A stretch of DNA of 64,000 nt from Parapedobacter tibetensis (GCF_024643205.1 NZ_JAMKQJ010000017.1:55913-119912); one strand, 5' to 3'; counted from the first letter of the stretch, positions 35,125-44,757 are shown. Notes: generated by a model from the letters alone, not told the origin. Numbers and translations are program-made.

Positions 35125-37908
35125 ATGAGAACATTCCTCCTCTTGTTGATTGTATCTGCCGCGGTCTGCGCCGATGCATCGACCGCGGAACGCATCGTAA
35201 CCACCCGCTACGTCCGCTACGCATTCCCCATCGTGAGTAATCAGGCTACGGCGACCATCATTGTTGATGACCGTGACCACAAGGGTGTCCTTCGCGCCGC
35301 CCATAGCCTGCGCGAAGACATCGAACGGGTCACGTCGGCCAACGTGCAGCTCAACGGGCACGACCGTGCCTTCGCCATCATCATCGGCACCATCGGCCGG
35401 GCGCCGTTGATCGACCGCCTGGTTGAACAGGGTAAAATCAATGTGGCCGGTATCGCCGGAAAATGGGAAAGTACACTCATCGAGGTGGTTAACCACCCAA
35501 CGCCCGGCATCACCCAAGCGCTGGTCATCGCCGGAAGCGACAAACGGGGAACCATCTTCGGCATTTATGAGCTTGCCGCCCAAATCGGCGTTTCTCCCTG
35601 GCACTATTGGGCAGATGTACCCGTACGCCGGAGCGAAACGCTTTACGTGCGGAAAAGCCGCATGGCCATCCAAAGCCCAGTCGTCAAATACCGGGGGATA
35701 TTCCTCAACGATGAGGCCCCTGCCCTATCGGGATGGGCAACGAAAACGTTCGGCGGCTTCAACCACCGGTTCTATGAAAAGGTTTTCGAACTGATCCTAC
35801 GCCTGAAAGGCAATTTCCTATGGCCTGCGATGTGGGGCAGCGCATTCAACGATGACGACCCCCTGAACCCCGTCCTTGCCGAGGAATATGGCATCGTCAT
35901 CGGCACTTCGCACCATGAACCGCTGACGCGGGCGCACGATGAATGGCGCCGCTACGGCAACGGCCCCTGGGATTACCAGAAAAACGACGCCGCCCTGCGC
36001 AACTTCTGGGAAACCGGGCTGGAACGCGTGAAAGACAAGGAAATCGTCGTTACGCTCGGCATGCGAGGCGATGGGGATGAGCCCATGACCGAAGGCACGG
36101 CGATTGCACTATTGGAGCAGATCGTGCGCGACCAACGGCAAATCATCGGAAACCTGACCCAAAAACCGGTGGAACGCACGCCCCAGGTATGGGCACTATA
36201 TAAAGAGGTGCAGGACTACTATGACAAGGGCATGCGTGTACCGGACGATGTGACGCTGCTGCTCTGCGACGATAATTGGGGAAACCTGAGGCGGTTGCCC
36301 CAACCGGGGGAACAACCCCGGGAAGGAGGCTACGGCATATACTACCATTTCGATTACGTGGGTGGCCCACGTAACTATAAATGGATCAATACTAACCCTA
36401 TAAAGAAAATATGGGAACAGATGACACTCGCACACGAGTATGGCGCCGACCGGTTGTGGATCGTCAACGTGGGCGACCTGAAACCCATGGAATTCCCCAT
36501 TTCGTTTTTCCTCGACCTGGCCTGGAACCCGGATGCCCCTGAAATCGCCTACCTGATCGATCAGTATGGCAAATACGCCGGACGTATCAAACCCGAATTG
36601 CTGAACGCGAATACCTACAGCCTCGTCAATTACAATGAATGGGGCCGCATGGTTCGCGACTACGACGATCTGCTTTCGCGCGCGGAATACCTGCGAACGG
36701 TATTGGACGAGGCGCATCAAGATGCCTTCTACCAGCTCGTATTCCATCCCATCCAAGCCATGTGCAACGTATATGCGCTTTATGAAGCCCATGCGAAAAA
36801 CAAATTGTACGCGCAACAGGGTCGGAACACGGCGAATTTTTATGCCGACGAGGTGGCCCGGATCTTTGACCGAGACGCCGGGATTACCAGGTACTATAAC
36901 GACACCCTTGCGGGCGGAAAGTGGAAACACATGATGGATCAAACCCACATCGGTTACACCTATTGGCAACAGCCGGAAAAGAATGTGATGCCCGATGCCC
37001 AGCGCATTCCCGTGCCGCAAACAGGCCGGCTCGGCGTTGCCATCGAGGGCTCCGGAAAAGCTTGGGCCGGGGCTAACCGCGTGGACGATCGCTTTCCGAG
37101 GTTCAACAGCCTGAGCCGTGGAAACCACTACGTGGAACTATTCAATACCGGCAAAGAGCCGATCACCTACCACATCGATGCGCCCCCATTTGTGCTGCTC
37201 CCGCAACGGCAGGGAACCATCACCGACCCAATACGCCTGCCCATCGGCATCGATTGGGAGCGGCTGACGGACTCCATTATCGTTGCAACGGTAGAAATTT
37301 CAGGCAATGGCAACAGCCGCATCGCCTTACCCATTGAAATCGACAACCGTTTCCGCCGAGAAGAAGCCGCCAACACCTTTGTCGAAAGAAACGGCTACAT
37401 CGCCATGGAAGCACTAAATTACTCCAGCGCCGCCAAACGGGCTCCGATATCCTGGAAAACGTTGGACAATTACGGCAAAACGGCTGGAGGCATTACCGCC
37501 CTTCCGCGGGCAACCGGCGACCAGATCTTGGATGAGCATACCCCACACCTGACATTTGATGTGTTCGTTGCCGATGCAGGGGAATTTAACTTGCACGCGT
37601 TTGTCTCCCCTACCCTGGATTTCAGGGACTCCGGGGGGCTCCGGTTCGCGTTGTCGGTAAACGGCGGGACGCCTGTCACCGTCAATCTGGAAAATACAAC
37701 AGTCGACGACCGGTCGTGGGGCCGATCGGTGTCCGAAGGCACGCGCATCACCAAGACACCGCTTGGCTTCAAGCGCGGGAAAAACACGATCAACTACTGG
37801 CTCGTCAGCCCGGGGGTGGTCCTCCAAAAACTGGTACTGGATTTGGGTGGGTTGAAACCCAGTTTCCTCGGGCCGGAAGATACGTTCGTCGGCAGCCGAA
37901 ACAATTGA
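35125..37908 (+). CDS. GH115 xylan alpha-1,2-glucuronidase
   Basis: The 927-residue protein has a short signal peptide (LLLIVSAAVCADAS), an N-terminal alpha/beta domain (GTIFGIYELAAQIGVSPWHYW), a barrel with YRGIFLNDEAPALSGW, GNFLWPAMWGSAFNDDDP and GTSHHEPLTRAHDEW, and a C-terminal beta-sandwich region to FLGPEDTF. These are GH115 signatures. GH115 removes (methyl)glucuronic acid from internal xylose units of xylan, complementing GH67, which only acts on terminal ones. It lies between GH10 and GH67 in one transcription unit. Confidence 0.95.
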   Translation: MRTFLLLLIVSAAVCADASTAERIVTTRYVRYAFPIVSNQATATIIVDDRDHKGVLRAAHSLREDIERVTSANVQLNGHDRAFAIIIGTIGRAPLIDRLVEQGKINVAGIAGKWESTLIEVVNHPTPGITQALVIAGSDKRGTIFGIYELAAQIGVSPWHYWADVPVRRSETLYVRKSRMAIQSPVVKYRGIFLNDEAPALSGWATKTFGGFNHRFYEKVFELILRLKGNFLWPAMWGSAFNDDDPLNPVLAEEYGIVIGTSHHEPLTRAHDEWRRYGNGPWDYQKNDAALRNFWETGLERVKDKEIVVTLGMRGDGDEPMTEGTAIALLEQIVRDQRQIIGNLTQKPVERTPQVWALYKEVQDYYDKGMRVPDDVTLLLCDDNWGNLRRLPQPGEQPREGGYGIYYHFDYVGGPRNYKWINTNPIKKIWEQMTLAHEYGADRLWIVNVGDLKPMEFPISFFLDLAWNPDAPEIAYLIDQYGKYAGRIKPELLNANTYSLVNYNEWGRMVRDYDDLLSRAEYLRTVLDEAHQDAFYQLVFHPIQAMCNVYALYEAHAKNKLYAQQGRNTANFYADEVARIFDRDAGITRYYNDTLAGGKWKHMMDQTHIGYTYWQQPEKNVMPDAQRIPVPQTGRLGVAIEGSGKAWAGANRVDDRFPRFNSLSRGNHYVELFNTGKEPITYHIDAPPFVLLPQRQGTITDPIRLPIGIDWERLTDSIIVATVEISGNGNSRIALPIEIDNRFRREEAANTFVERNGYIAMEALNYSSAAKRAPISWKTLDNYGKTAGGITALPRATGDQILDEHTPHLTFDVFVADAGEFNLHAFVSPTLDFRDSGGLRFALSVNGGTPVTVNLENTTVDDRSWGRSVSEGTRITKTPLGFKRGKNTINYWLVSPGVVLQKLVLDLGGLKPSFLGPEDTFVGSRNN

Positions 37909-37912
37909 TGTA

Positions 37913-40090
37913 ATGAACATGATGTACAACGTGAAGCCCTACATACACCTATTTTTCATCACCATAATGGTTGTTGCCTGCATGCCGTGCATTTTTGCGC
38001 AATCCGGCTATCGGATGTGGCTGGATTACCGGCCCTTGGACAACGACCTCGCCATCCGTTACCGTGAACAACTCCGTACACTGGTTTTTCCGATAACAGG
38101 TGAGACTGACAGCGTCGCCCATGCAGAGCTACTGGAAGCCCTAAACGGCTTGCTGGGCCATGAACCATCGCACGCCGATACGTCCAATGGACCTGGCATC
38201 CTATTGGTGGGCTCCGCTTCCACCCTTCCCGCTACCGGGCCAGTCAGCGAAGCACTAGCCCTATTGCCGGAGCATGATGATGCCTATGTCATCTACAGCG
38301 GCGTTTATGGAGAGAACCCCTGCACGGTGATTTTAGGTGGATCGGATAAAGGCGTACTCTACGGTGTATATGCATTCATCGCCTCACTCCAATGCGGTGA
38401 GGATATCACCCAGCTTTCAAAAGTTGCATGCCCGAAAATCCAGCTCCGCCTGCTCAACCATTGGGACAATTTGGATCGTACGGTTGAACGCGGCTATGCC
38501 GGATTTTCATTGTGGGATTGGCACCGGCTTCCCGGATACCGCGACCCGCGTTATACCGACTATGCAAAGGCCAATGCATCACTCGGCATCAACGGGACGG
38601 TACTCAACAATGTCAATGCCAACGCCCGCATACTCACCCAGCCGTATCTTGAAAAAGCCGCGGCTTTAGCCGATATCTTCCGCCCTTATGGCATTAAGGT
38701 TTACCTGTCCGCGCGCTTCAGTGCACCGGTGGAATTAGGTGGACTGGCCGATGCAGACCCCCACAATCCAGCTGTGCAGCGCTGGTGGAAGGAAAAGGCT
38801 TCAGAAATTTACCGGCATATTCCCGACTTCGGTGGGTTTCTAGTGAAAGCCAATTCCGAAGGCCAACCAGGGCCACAAAATTATGACCGGAACCATGCGG
38901 ATGGCGCCAACCTATTGGCCGACGCACTCAAACCTTACGGCGGGGTAGTGATGTGGAGGGCATTCGTGTATGAAGACACTGAACCCGAAGACCGGGCAAA
39001 ACAAGCCTACAATGAGTTTGTGCCGCTGGATGGCCAGTTCCGTGATAATGTCATCATACAGGTAAAAAATGGACCGATCGATTTCCAACCCAGGGAGCCA
39101 TTCCATCCGCTTTTCGGTGTCATGCCCCAATCGCAGCTCATGATGGAATTCCAAATCACGCAGGAATACCTTGGGTTTGCGACCCATCTGGTTTATCTAG
39201 GCACGCTGTTCAGCGAAGTGCTCCAATCGGACACACATCGCCATCGCCCGAATTCCACGGTGGCTCAGGTCATCGACGGATCGATGAATCCCCAACCGCT
39301 GACAGCCATTGCTGGCGTGGCCAATACGGGCACAGCCATCAATTGGACCGGTCATCCCTTCGCGCAGGCCAATTGGTATGCATACGGACGCCTTGCCTGG
39401 GACCCCGATGTCGATGCAAGTGCCATCGCCGAGGATTGGCTGCGGCAAACCTTTGGCAACAATGATACATTTGTCCATGACGTATTGCCGCTGATGATGC
39501 GATCGCGCGAAGCGGCAGTCAACTACATGACCCCACTCGGCCTCCACCACCTGATGGGTTGGGATCACCATTATGGGCCAGGCCCTTGGATCAAAGATAA
39601 ACCGCGTGCCGATTGGACTTCCGTTTATTACCATCAAGCCGACAAGGATGGAATTGGCTTTGACCGTACAGCGATCGGAAGTGATGCGCTGGGCCAATAC
39701 GCCCCGGAAGTCCAGGCAAAATTCGAAAATCCGCAGACTTGCCCTGATGAATACCTACTATGGTTCCACCACCTCCCATGGGATTTCCGTATGAAATCCG
39801 GACGTACACTGTGGGACGAGCTCTGTCATCGGTACTATGGTGGTGTGGAAACTGTAGCCGCCATTCAGGCCACATGGGCCGCGCAAAAGAACCGGGTGAA
39901 TAACGACACGTTTCAGGAAGTAGCCGATTTACTGGCCATGCAATACGAAGAAGCCAAGATATGGCGTAATGCCTGTGTACTGTATTTCCGGCAGTTTTCG
40001 GGTATGCCCATTCCAGATGGCCTTGAACATCCCGAACATCCGCTGGAATACTATGAAAACCTACACGTTCATGTCATACCCGGCATCTAA
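37913..40090 (+). CDS. GH67 alpha-glucuronidase
   Basis: The 725-residue enzyme removes 4-O-methylglucuronic acid from the non-reducing terminal xylose of xylo-oligosaccharides by inversion. It has a signal peptide (VVACMPCIFAQ), the LLNHWDNLDRTVERGYAG block, the acid Glu in KANSEGQPGPQNYDR, the base region in MWRAFVYE, and GWDHHYGPGPWI. GH67 enzymes are often cytoplasmic, but in Bacteroidota many carry signal peptides, as here. It follows GH115 after 4 bp and its stop overlaps the convergent second lacI by 3 bp. Confidence 0.95.
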   Translation: MNMMYNVKPYIHLFFITIMVVACMPCIFAQSGYRMWLDYRPLDNDLAIRYREQLRTLVFPITGETDSVAHAELLEALNGLLGHEPSHADTSNGPGILLVGSASTLPATGPVSEALALLPEHDDAYVIYSGVYGENPCTVILGGSDKGVLYGVYAFIASLQCGEDITQLSKVACPKIQLRLLNHWDNLDRTVERGYAGFSLWDWHRLPGYRDPRYTDYAKANASLGINGTVLNNVNANARILTQPYLEKAAALADIFRPYGIKVYLSARFSAPVELGGLADADPHNPAVQRWWKEKASEIYRHIPDFGGFLVKANSEGQPGPQNYDRNHADGANLLADALKPYGGVVMWRAFVYEDTEPEDRAKQAYNEFVPLDGQFRDNVIIQVKNGPIDFQPREPFHPLFGVMPQSQLMMEFQITQEYLGFATHLVYLGTLFSEVLQSDTHRHRPNSTVAQVIDGSMNPQPLTAIAGVANTGTAINWTGHPFAQANWYAYGRLAWDPDVDASAIAEDWLRQTFGNNDTFVHDVLPLMMRSREAAVNYMTPLGLHHLMGWDHHYGPGPWIKDKPRADWTSVYYHQADKDGIGFDRTAIGSDALGQYAPEVQAKFENPQTCPDEYLLWFHHLPWDFRMKSGRTLWDELCHRYYGGVETVAAIQATWAAQKNRVNNDTFQEVADLLAMQYEEAKIWRNACVLYFRQFSGMPIPDGLEHPEHPLEYYENLHVHVIPGI

Positions 40091-41103
40091 CGCGACGAAC
40101 TTTCGCGTACCAAAAGGCGGGGTTCCAGCACGATCTTTTCTGGCCTATGCTTATAGTAGTCGCCCTGCTTAAGCAATTTAAGGAACAAATGTGCCACCTC
40201 TTCCCCCATTTCCACAGTACGCTGGTCAACCGTGGAAATCGTGGGGCTCACTAAACTCGTAAACGCCTCATTGGCGAATCCCGCTACGCCAACTTGCTCG
40301 GGGATGCGTTTTCCAGCGGCCTTCAGCTCTTGTACCACCCCCATGGCTGTAAAATCCTCCAATGTGAATATGGCATCGAAATCAATTCCTTCCGCAAGTA
40401 AATCACGCACACATTGGCGACCAAATTCCAGCGAGAAATCTCCTTTGATAATAAGGCTTTCATCTACGGGAAGACCGTACTGTTTCAGTGCACCAAGGTA
40501 GCCCCGCAAACGTTCATTGAAAATATTGATGTTTCGGTATTGGTTGATGTGCACAATCCGTCGGTAGCCCGCTTTTATGAGGTGCTCTGTAGCCATGAAT
40601 CCGCCCCGATAATCGTCGATGGTCACAGAAGGCACATCAAGCCCTTGTGGTACCCTATCAAAAAAAGCCAAGGGAATGTTCCGTTTCTTGATTTCATCGT
40701 ATGCTCCATTGTCTTCTGTTTCCAGGGAAATAGAGGCAATAATACCATCCGCTCGCGAGCGAAGGAAGGTGTCTATCCCTTTGCTTTCCTGTTTAGCGGA
40801 TTCCTGCGATTGGTAGAGTAGAATGGTATACCCATTTTCATTCATCACCCCCTCTATGCCATGTACAACCGAGCTAAAAAAACTCACGTCGAGTCGAGGT
40901 ACCAAAATGCCGATGATCTTTGTTTTGCCAGAACGTAAGGATGAGGCTACCTTATTTGGGCTGTATCCAAGTCGATCAGCTGTCTCACGCACGGCCTTTT
41001 TGGTAGCGACACTAATGGCCGGATGGTCGTTGAGCGCCCGGGCTACGGTGGAGAATGTAATGTCAAGTTCCTTAGCGATATCTAGAATGGTAATTTTTTT
41101 CAA
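40087..41103 (-). CDS. LacI-family repressor of the xylose genes
   Basis: The 338-residue protein starts MKKITILDIAKELDITFSTV, a LacI helix-turn-helix, with hinge SPNKVASSLRSGK and a sugar-binding sensor domain (GILVPRLDVSFFSSVVHGIE, PLAFFDRVPQ, GVAGFANEAFTSLV). It is divergent from xylB-xylA across a 141-bp region holding the palindrome TGCCAACGTTAGCA over the predicted xylB start site. It is clearly related to the other LacI of the locus but differs in the recognition helix (TFSTVARAL against SAATVSRGL), consistent with a different operator. The effector is probably xylose or a xylo-oligosaccharide. Confidence 0.93.
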   Translation of the reverse strand: MKKITILDIAKELDITFSTVARALNDHPAISVATKKAVRETADRLGYSPNKVASSLRSGKTKIIGILVPRLDVSFFSSVVHGIEGVMNENGYTILLYQSQESAKQESKGIDTFLRSRADGIIASISLETEDNGAYDEIKKRNIPLAFFDRVPQGLDVPSVTIDDYRGGFMATEHLIKAGYRRIVHINQYRNINIFNERLRGYLGALKQYGLPVDESLIIKGDFSLEFGRQCVRDLLAEGIDFDAIFTLEDFTAMGVVQELKAAGKRIPEQVGVAGFANEAFTSLVSPTISTVDQRTVEMGEEVAHLFLKLLKQGDYYKHRPEKIVLEPRLLVRESSSR

Positions 41104-41172
41104 GGTACAAAGTGGTTATACATGGTTGGTGAAAGTACCATCCACAAAATTCAAACAAAAATAAAGATAGAT

Positions 41173-41218
41173 TTTGGAAATCGGAAGGAATATCTTACCT
41201 TTATGCCAACGTTAGCAT
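41173..41218 (+). promoter_or_regulatory. xylB promoter with overlapping LacI-type operator
   Basis: TTTG (41173-41176), 19 bp, then TACCTTTA (41196-41203) fits the Bacteroidota promoter with one mismatch. The palindromic ATGCCAACGTTAGCAT (41203-41218) covers the expected start site about 7 bp downstream, a classic repression layout. The same region serves the divergent lacI. Confidence 0.75.
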
Positions 41219-41244
41219 TATTATGAAACCTAGTTGATTTTGCC

Positions 41245-42732
41245 ATGTTGTTATTAGGTATTGATATCGGTACATCGTCCATTAAGGTATCTGTGGTGGA
41301 TGCAAACACCCAGACGTGCATTGCAGCCGCCCGTTATCCAGAAGACCACGAGAATAGTATCCGTTCCGTTTTACCAGGGTGGGCCGAGCAAGCACCCGAC
41401 ATGTGGTGGGAGCAAGTGGTACTCGCCATCCGTAAACTTACTTCCAACGCTTCCTTCAGGGCGCAAGACATTGGAGCCATCGGAATAGCCTACCAAATGC
41501 ACGGACTAGTGGTGGTCGATAAAAATGGGGACGCCCTAAGGAACTCCATCATCTGGTGCGATAGTCGCGCAGTGGATATTGGGGAAGACGCTTTTGCCAA
41601 AATCGGCCAACAGCATGCCTTGGAGCACCTATTGAATTCGCCTGGTAATTTCACGGCCTCAAAGTGGGCATGGGTAAAGGCAAATGAACCTGAAACCTAC
41701 AGCAAAGCCCATAAAATCATGCTTCCCGGCGACTATATCGGCCTGCAATTGACCGGTTCTGCTACTACTAGCATATCAGCCCTCTCCGAGGGTATTTTTT
41801 GGGATTTCAAGGACAACCGCATTTCCGCTGATGTCATTCAGCATTTTGGTTTTGATGACGCCATATTCCCAGAAATCAAACCACTATTTGGCGAACATGG
41901 CACTTTACGGCGGGATGTGGCCGCAACACTGGGTTTAGCGCCGGGCATTCCCGTATGCTACAAAGCGGGCGACCAGCCCAACAATGCACTATCGCTTAAT
42001 GTCTTACAGCCTGGGGAAGTAGCGGCCACGGCAGGCACGTCAGGCGTCATTTACGCAGTGAGTGACCAGCTGGTATATGACCAGGCATCTCGCATAAACA
42101 CCTTTGCTCATGTAAATCATACACCCGATGTAACGCGGACAGGCGTACTATTATGCATAAACGGCACAGGTATACTCAACCGATGGGTAAAGGAGCATTT
42201 TGGGCATGGTATAGATTACCAACAAATGAATACCCTGGGAAAAGCGGTGAGCCCCGGAAGTAATGGCCTTAAAATCCTTCCTTTTGGCAATGGTGCCGAA
42301 CGCATCCTCAACAACAAAATTCTCGGTGCCCAATTCATTGATCTCGATTTCAATGCTCATGGACGCTCGCATATCTTCAGGGCATCACAGGAAGGCATTG
42401 CTTATGCCTTCCGTTATGGGCTGGATATCATCCGAGAAAATGGCATGCACCCATCCATCATCCGCGCCGGACGCGCAAACATGTTCCTCAGCGAACTATT
42501 TACGGATATTTTCGTGAATGTGACCCGCATACCTGTAGAACTTTATGAAAATGATGGCAGTGTGGGGGCCGCGCTGGGGGCTGGTATTGGTTCGGGTATC
42601 TTCACTTCGACCGCCGAGGCATTCAGCCAGTTGAAAGCCTTGAAAACCGTAGAACCGCAAGCATCCAGCTTTTACGAAGATCTTTACCACGAGTGGCAGG
42701 AATTGTTGGTTAGCCAATTAAATCGCGCATAA
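41245..42732 (+). CDS. xylB: Xylulokinase
   Basis: The 495-residue FGGY kinase phosphorylates D-xylulose to xylulose-5-phosphate in the cytoplasm. It starts MLLLGIDIGTSSIKVSVVD (phosphate loop 1), has IGIAYQMHGLVVVD and IIWCDSRAVDIGE for substrate binding, VCYKAGDQPNNAL with the catalytic Asp, and the second ATP motif AATAGTSGVIYAV. It precedes xylA by 34 bp, so both genes share the LacI-controlled promoter. Confidence 0.96.
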   Translation: MLLLGIDIGTSSIKVSVVDANTQTCIAAARYPEDHENSIRSVLPGWAEQAPDMWWEQVVLAIRKLTSNASFRAQDIGAIGIAYQMHGLVVVDKNGDALRNSIIWCDSRAVDIGEDAFAKIGQQHALEHLLNSPGNFTASKWAWVKANEPETYSKAHKIMLPGDYIGLQLTGSATTSISALSEGIFWDFKDNRISADVIQHFGFDDAIFPEIKPLFGEHGTLRRDVAATLGLAPGIPVCYKAGDQPNNALSLNVLQPGEVAATAGTSGVIYAVSDQLVYDQASRINTFAHVNHTPDVTRTGVLLCINGTGILNRWVKEHFGHGIDYQQMNTLGKAVSPGSNGLKILPFGNGAERILNNKILGAQFIDLDFNAHGRSHIFRASQEGIAYAFRYGLDIIRENGMHPSIIRAGRANMFLSELFTDIFVNVTRIPVELYENDGSVGAALGAGIGSGIFTSTAEAFSQLKALKTVEPQASSFYEDLYHEWQELLVSQLNRA

Positions 42733-42766
42733 AAAATAATCTATAAACTCATAAACATAAAAACTC

Positions 42767-44098
42767 ATGTCAAACGTACTTATCGGAGATAGCGAATATT
42801 TCAAAGGAATCGGTAAAATCGTATACGAAGGCCCCGAATCGGACAACCCTTTTGCCTACCGCTGGTATGATGCTAGCAAGGTCGTAGCAGGTAAAACCAT
42901 GGAAGAACATCTGCGGTTTGCTGTAGCTTACTGGCATTCGTTTAATGGCGATGGTAGCGATCCTTTTGGCGGACCGACATTATTTTTCCCCTGGAACAAA
43001 AGCAATGATGTCATCCAACGCGCAAAAGACAAGATGGATGCAGCTTTTGAATTTTTCACCAAAATTGGTATGCCTTATTATTGTTTCCATGATGTCGATG
43101 TGGTGGACTACGGCGATGATGTGGTTGAGAATGAGAAAAGGCTCCAAACGTTGGTAGACTATGCTAAAGAAAAACAGGCAGCTAGTGGAGTAAAGCTGCT
43201 GTGGGGTACGGCCAACCTGTTTTCGCACAAACGCTATATGAACGGGGCGGCCACCAATCCGGATTTTGCCGTGGTGGCGCACGCGGGTGCACAGATCAAA
43301 GCGGCCTTGGATGCTACGATTGCGCTCAATGGTGAAAATTACGTCTTCTGGGGCGGTCGAGAAGGATATATGACATTGCTAAACACCGACATGAAGCGGG
43401 AACAGGAACACCTTGCCCGCATGCTGCACGTCGCCAAGGACTATGCGCGTGGCCAAGGATTCCAGGGCACATTTTTTATCGAGCCCAAGCCTTGTGAGCC
43501 CACCAAGCACCAATACGATTACGATGCGGCCACCGTCATCAGTTTCCTGCGGCAATATGACCTACTCGAAGACTTCAAGCTCAACCTCGAAGTGAACCAT
43601 GCCACGCTGGCTGGGCACACCTTCCAACACGAATTGCAGGTGGCAGCCGACGCCGGTTTGCTTGGATCGATGGACGCCAACCGTGGTGACTACCAAAACG
43701 GCTGGGATACCGACCAGTTTCCGAACAACATCAATGAACTGACCGAATGCATGCTCATCATCCTTGAAGCGGGTGGTTTCACAGGCGGAGGAATTAACTT
43801 CGATGCCAAGGTACGCCGCAATTCCACGAATCGCGCCGACCTCTTCCACGCGCATATTGGAGGCGCTGATATGTTTGCCCGTGCGCTGATTGCGGCCGAT
43901 AATATCCTTCAAAAATCAGACTACCGCAAATTAAGGGCCCACCGTTACGCGTCATTTGACGCCGGAAAGGGCAAAGACTTTGAAGAAGACAAGCTCACCC
44001 TATCCGACTTGCGAAACATCGCGGCGGCATCGGGCGAACCCGAAACGATCAGCGGCAAGCAAGAATTCTTTGAGAATTTGGTGAATCGTTATATCTAA
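42767..44098 (+). CDS. xylA: Xylose isomerase
   Basis: The 443-residue class II xylose isomerase converts D-xylose to D-xylulose. It shows YCFHDVDVVDYG (catalytic His/Asp area), GGREGYMTLLNTDMK, FIEPKPCEPTKHQYDYD with the metal-binding Glu, the VNHATLAGHTFQHEL metal ligands, and SMDANRGDYQNGWDTDQFP. Length and motif order match the family. A hairpin repeat follows 10 bp after the stop. No xylose transporter gene accompanies the pair in this window. Confidence 0.97.
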   Translation: MSNVLIGDSEYFKGIGKIVYEGPESDNPFAYRWYDASKVVAGKTMEEHLRFAVAYWHSFNGDGSDPFGGPTLFFPWNKSNDVIQRAKDKMDAAFEFFTKIGMPYYCFHDVDVVDYGDDVVENEKRLQTLVDYAKEKQAASGVKLLWGTANLFSHKRYMNGAATNPDFAVVAHAGAQIKAALDATIALNGENYVFWGGREGYMTLLNTDMKREQEHLARMLHVAKDYARGQGFQGTFFIEPKPCEPTKHQYDYDAATVISFLRQYDLLEDFKLNLEVNHATLAGHTFQHELQVAADAGLLGSMDANRGDYQNGWDTDQFPNNINELTECMLIILEAGGFTGGGINFDAKVRRNSTNRADLFHAHIGGADMFARALIAADNILQKSDYRKLRAHRYASFDAGKGKDFEEDKLTLSDLRNIAAASGEPETISGKQEFFENLVNRYI

Positions 44099-44107
44099 CC
44101 TGTTTGA

Positions 44108-44158
44108 AACCCCATAGGTTTGCCCTGAACAGTTGCCAGTGCATAAACCTCTGGGGTT
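44108..44158. repeat. Hairpin-forming inverted repeat after xylA
   Basis: AACCCCATAGGTTT (44108-44121) and AAACCTCTGGGGTT (44145-44158) pair with a single mismatch across a 23-base loop. There is no clear T-run. It may act as a weak terminator or mRNA-stabilising element, or be a dispersed intergenic repeat. Confidence 0.65.
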
Positions 44159-44175
44159 ATGCTTAGCCGATTATC

Positions 44176-44757
44176 ATGGACAAGCAAACACTCATCAATC
44201 GGTTAGCTACCACATTGACCAAGACCAAAGTGCCGGATTTGGCAACCTTGGGTGAAGATACGATTCCTGTCGTTTTGCTGCATGAGGTGTGTTTCTATGA
44301 AAAAAACGAATCCATTGCTTTTCGTGCTGCTTGGGTATTGGAGTACATTGCCATTCAGTATCCCGAAAGCTTCATGCCTGCTTTCCATAACTTTATCGAT
44401 CACCTGCATGATCAGCGAAACAGCAGCTGCCAGCGGCATTTCACCAAAATATTGATGCAGATTACCCATCCAAGAACCTCAATGCCATTTCAAGGTGTTT
44501 ACAAGGGAATTGACCGAGCGCGTTTGGTGGAGATTGTTTTCGAATGGCTTATTGATCCCGATACGCCAGTGGCCGTACAAGTGAATTGCATGGATATCCT
44601 GTTTAATATGAGCAAGGAATTTAGTTGGATAAGAGACGAACTGAAAAACCAAGTTGAATTCTTCATGCGAGACGGTTCGGCAGCCATGCAAAGCCGGGGC
44701 AAAAAGATATTGGATAAACTAAAAAAATCAAAACCGGAGGTTGACCCCAATGGTTAG
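44176..44757 (+). CDS. Conserved HEAT-like helical protein of unknown function
   Basis: The 193-residue cytoplasmic protein has no signal peptide and is predicted to be helical throughout, with repeated two-helix units of HEAT/armadillo type (LHEVCFYEKNESIAFRAAWV, RHFTKILMQITH, VNCMDILFNMSKEFSWI). It is Lys-rich at the end. I know similar proteins only as conserved hypotheticals in Bacteroidota. Its last 30 bases overlap the 3' end of the convergent barrel gene. A role in protein-protein contacts is likely, but no function can be given. Confidence 0.7.
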   Translation: MDKQTLINRLATTLTKTKVPDLATLGEDTIPVVLLHEVCFYEKNESIAFRAAWVLEYIAIQYPESFMPAFHNFIDHLHDQRNSSCQRHFTKILMQITHPRTSMPFQGVYKGIDRARLVEIVFEWLIDPDTPVAVQVNCMDILFNMSKEFSWIRDELKNQVEFFMRDGSAAMQSRGKKILDKLKKSKPEVDPNG

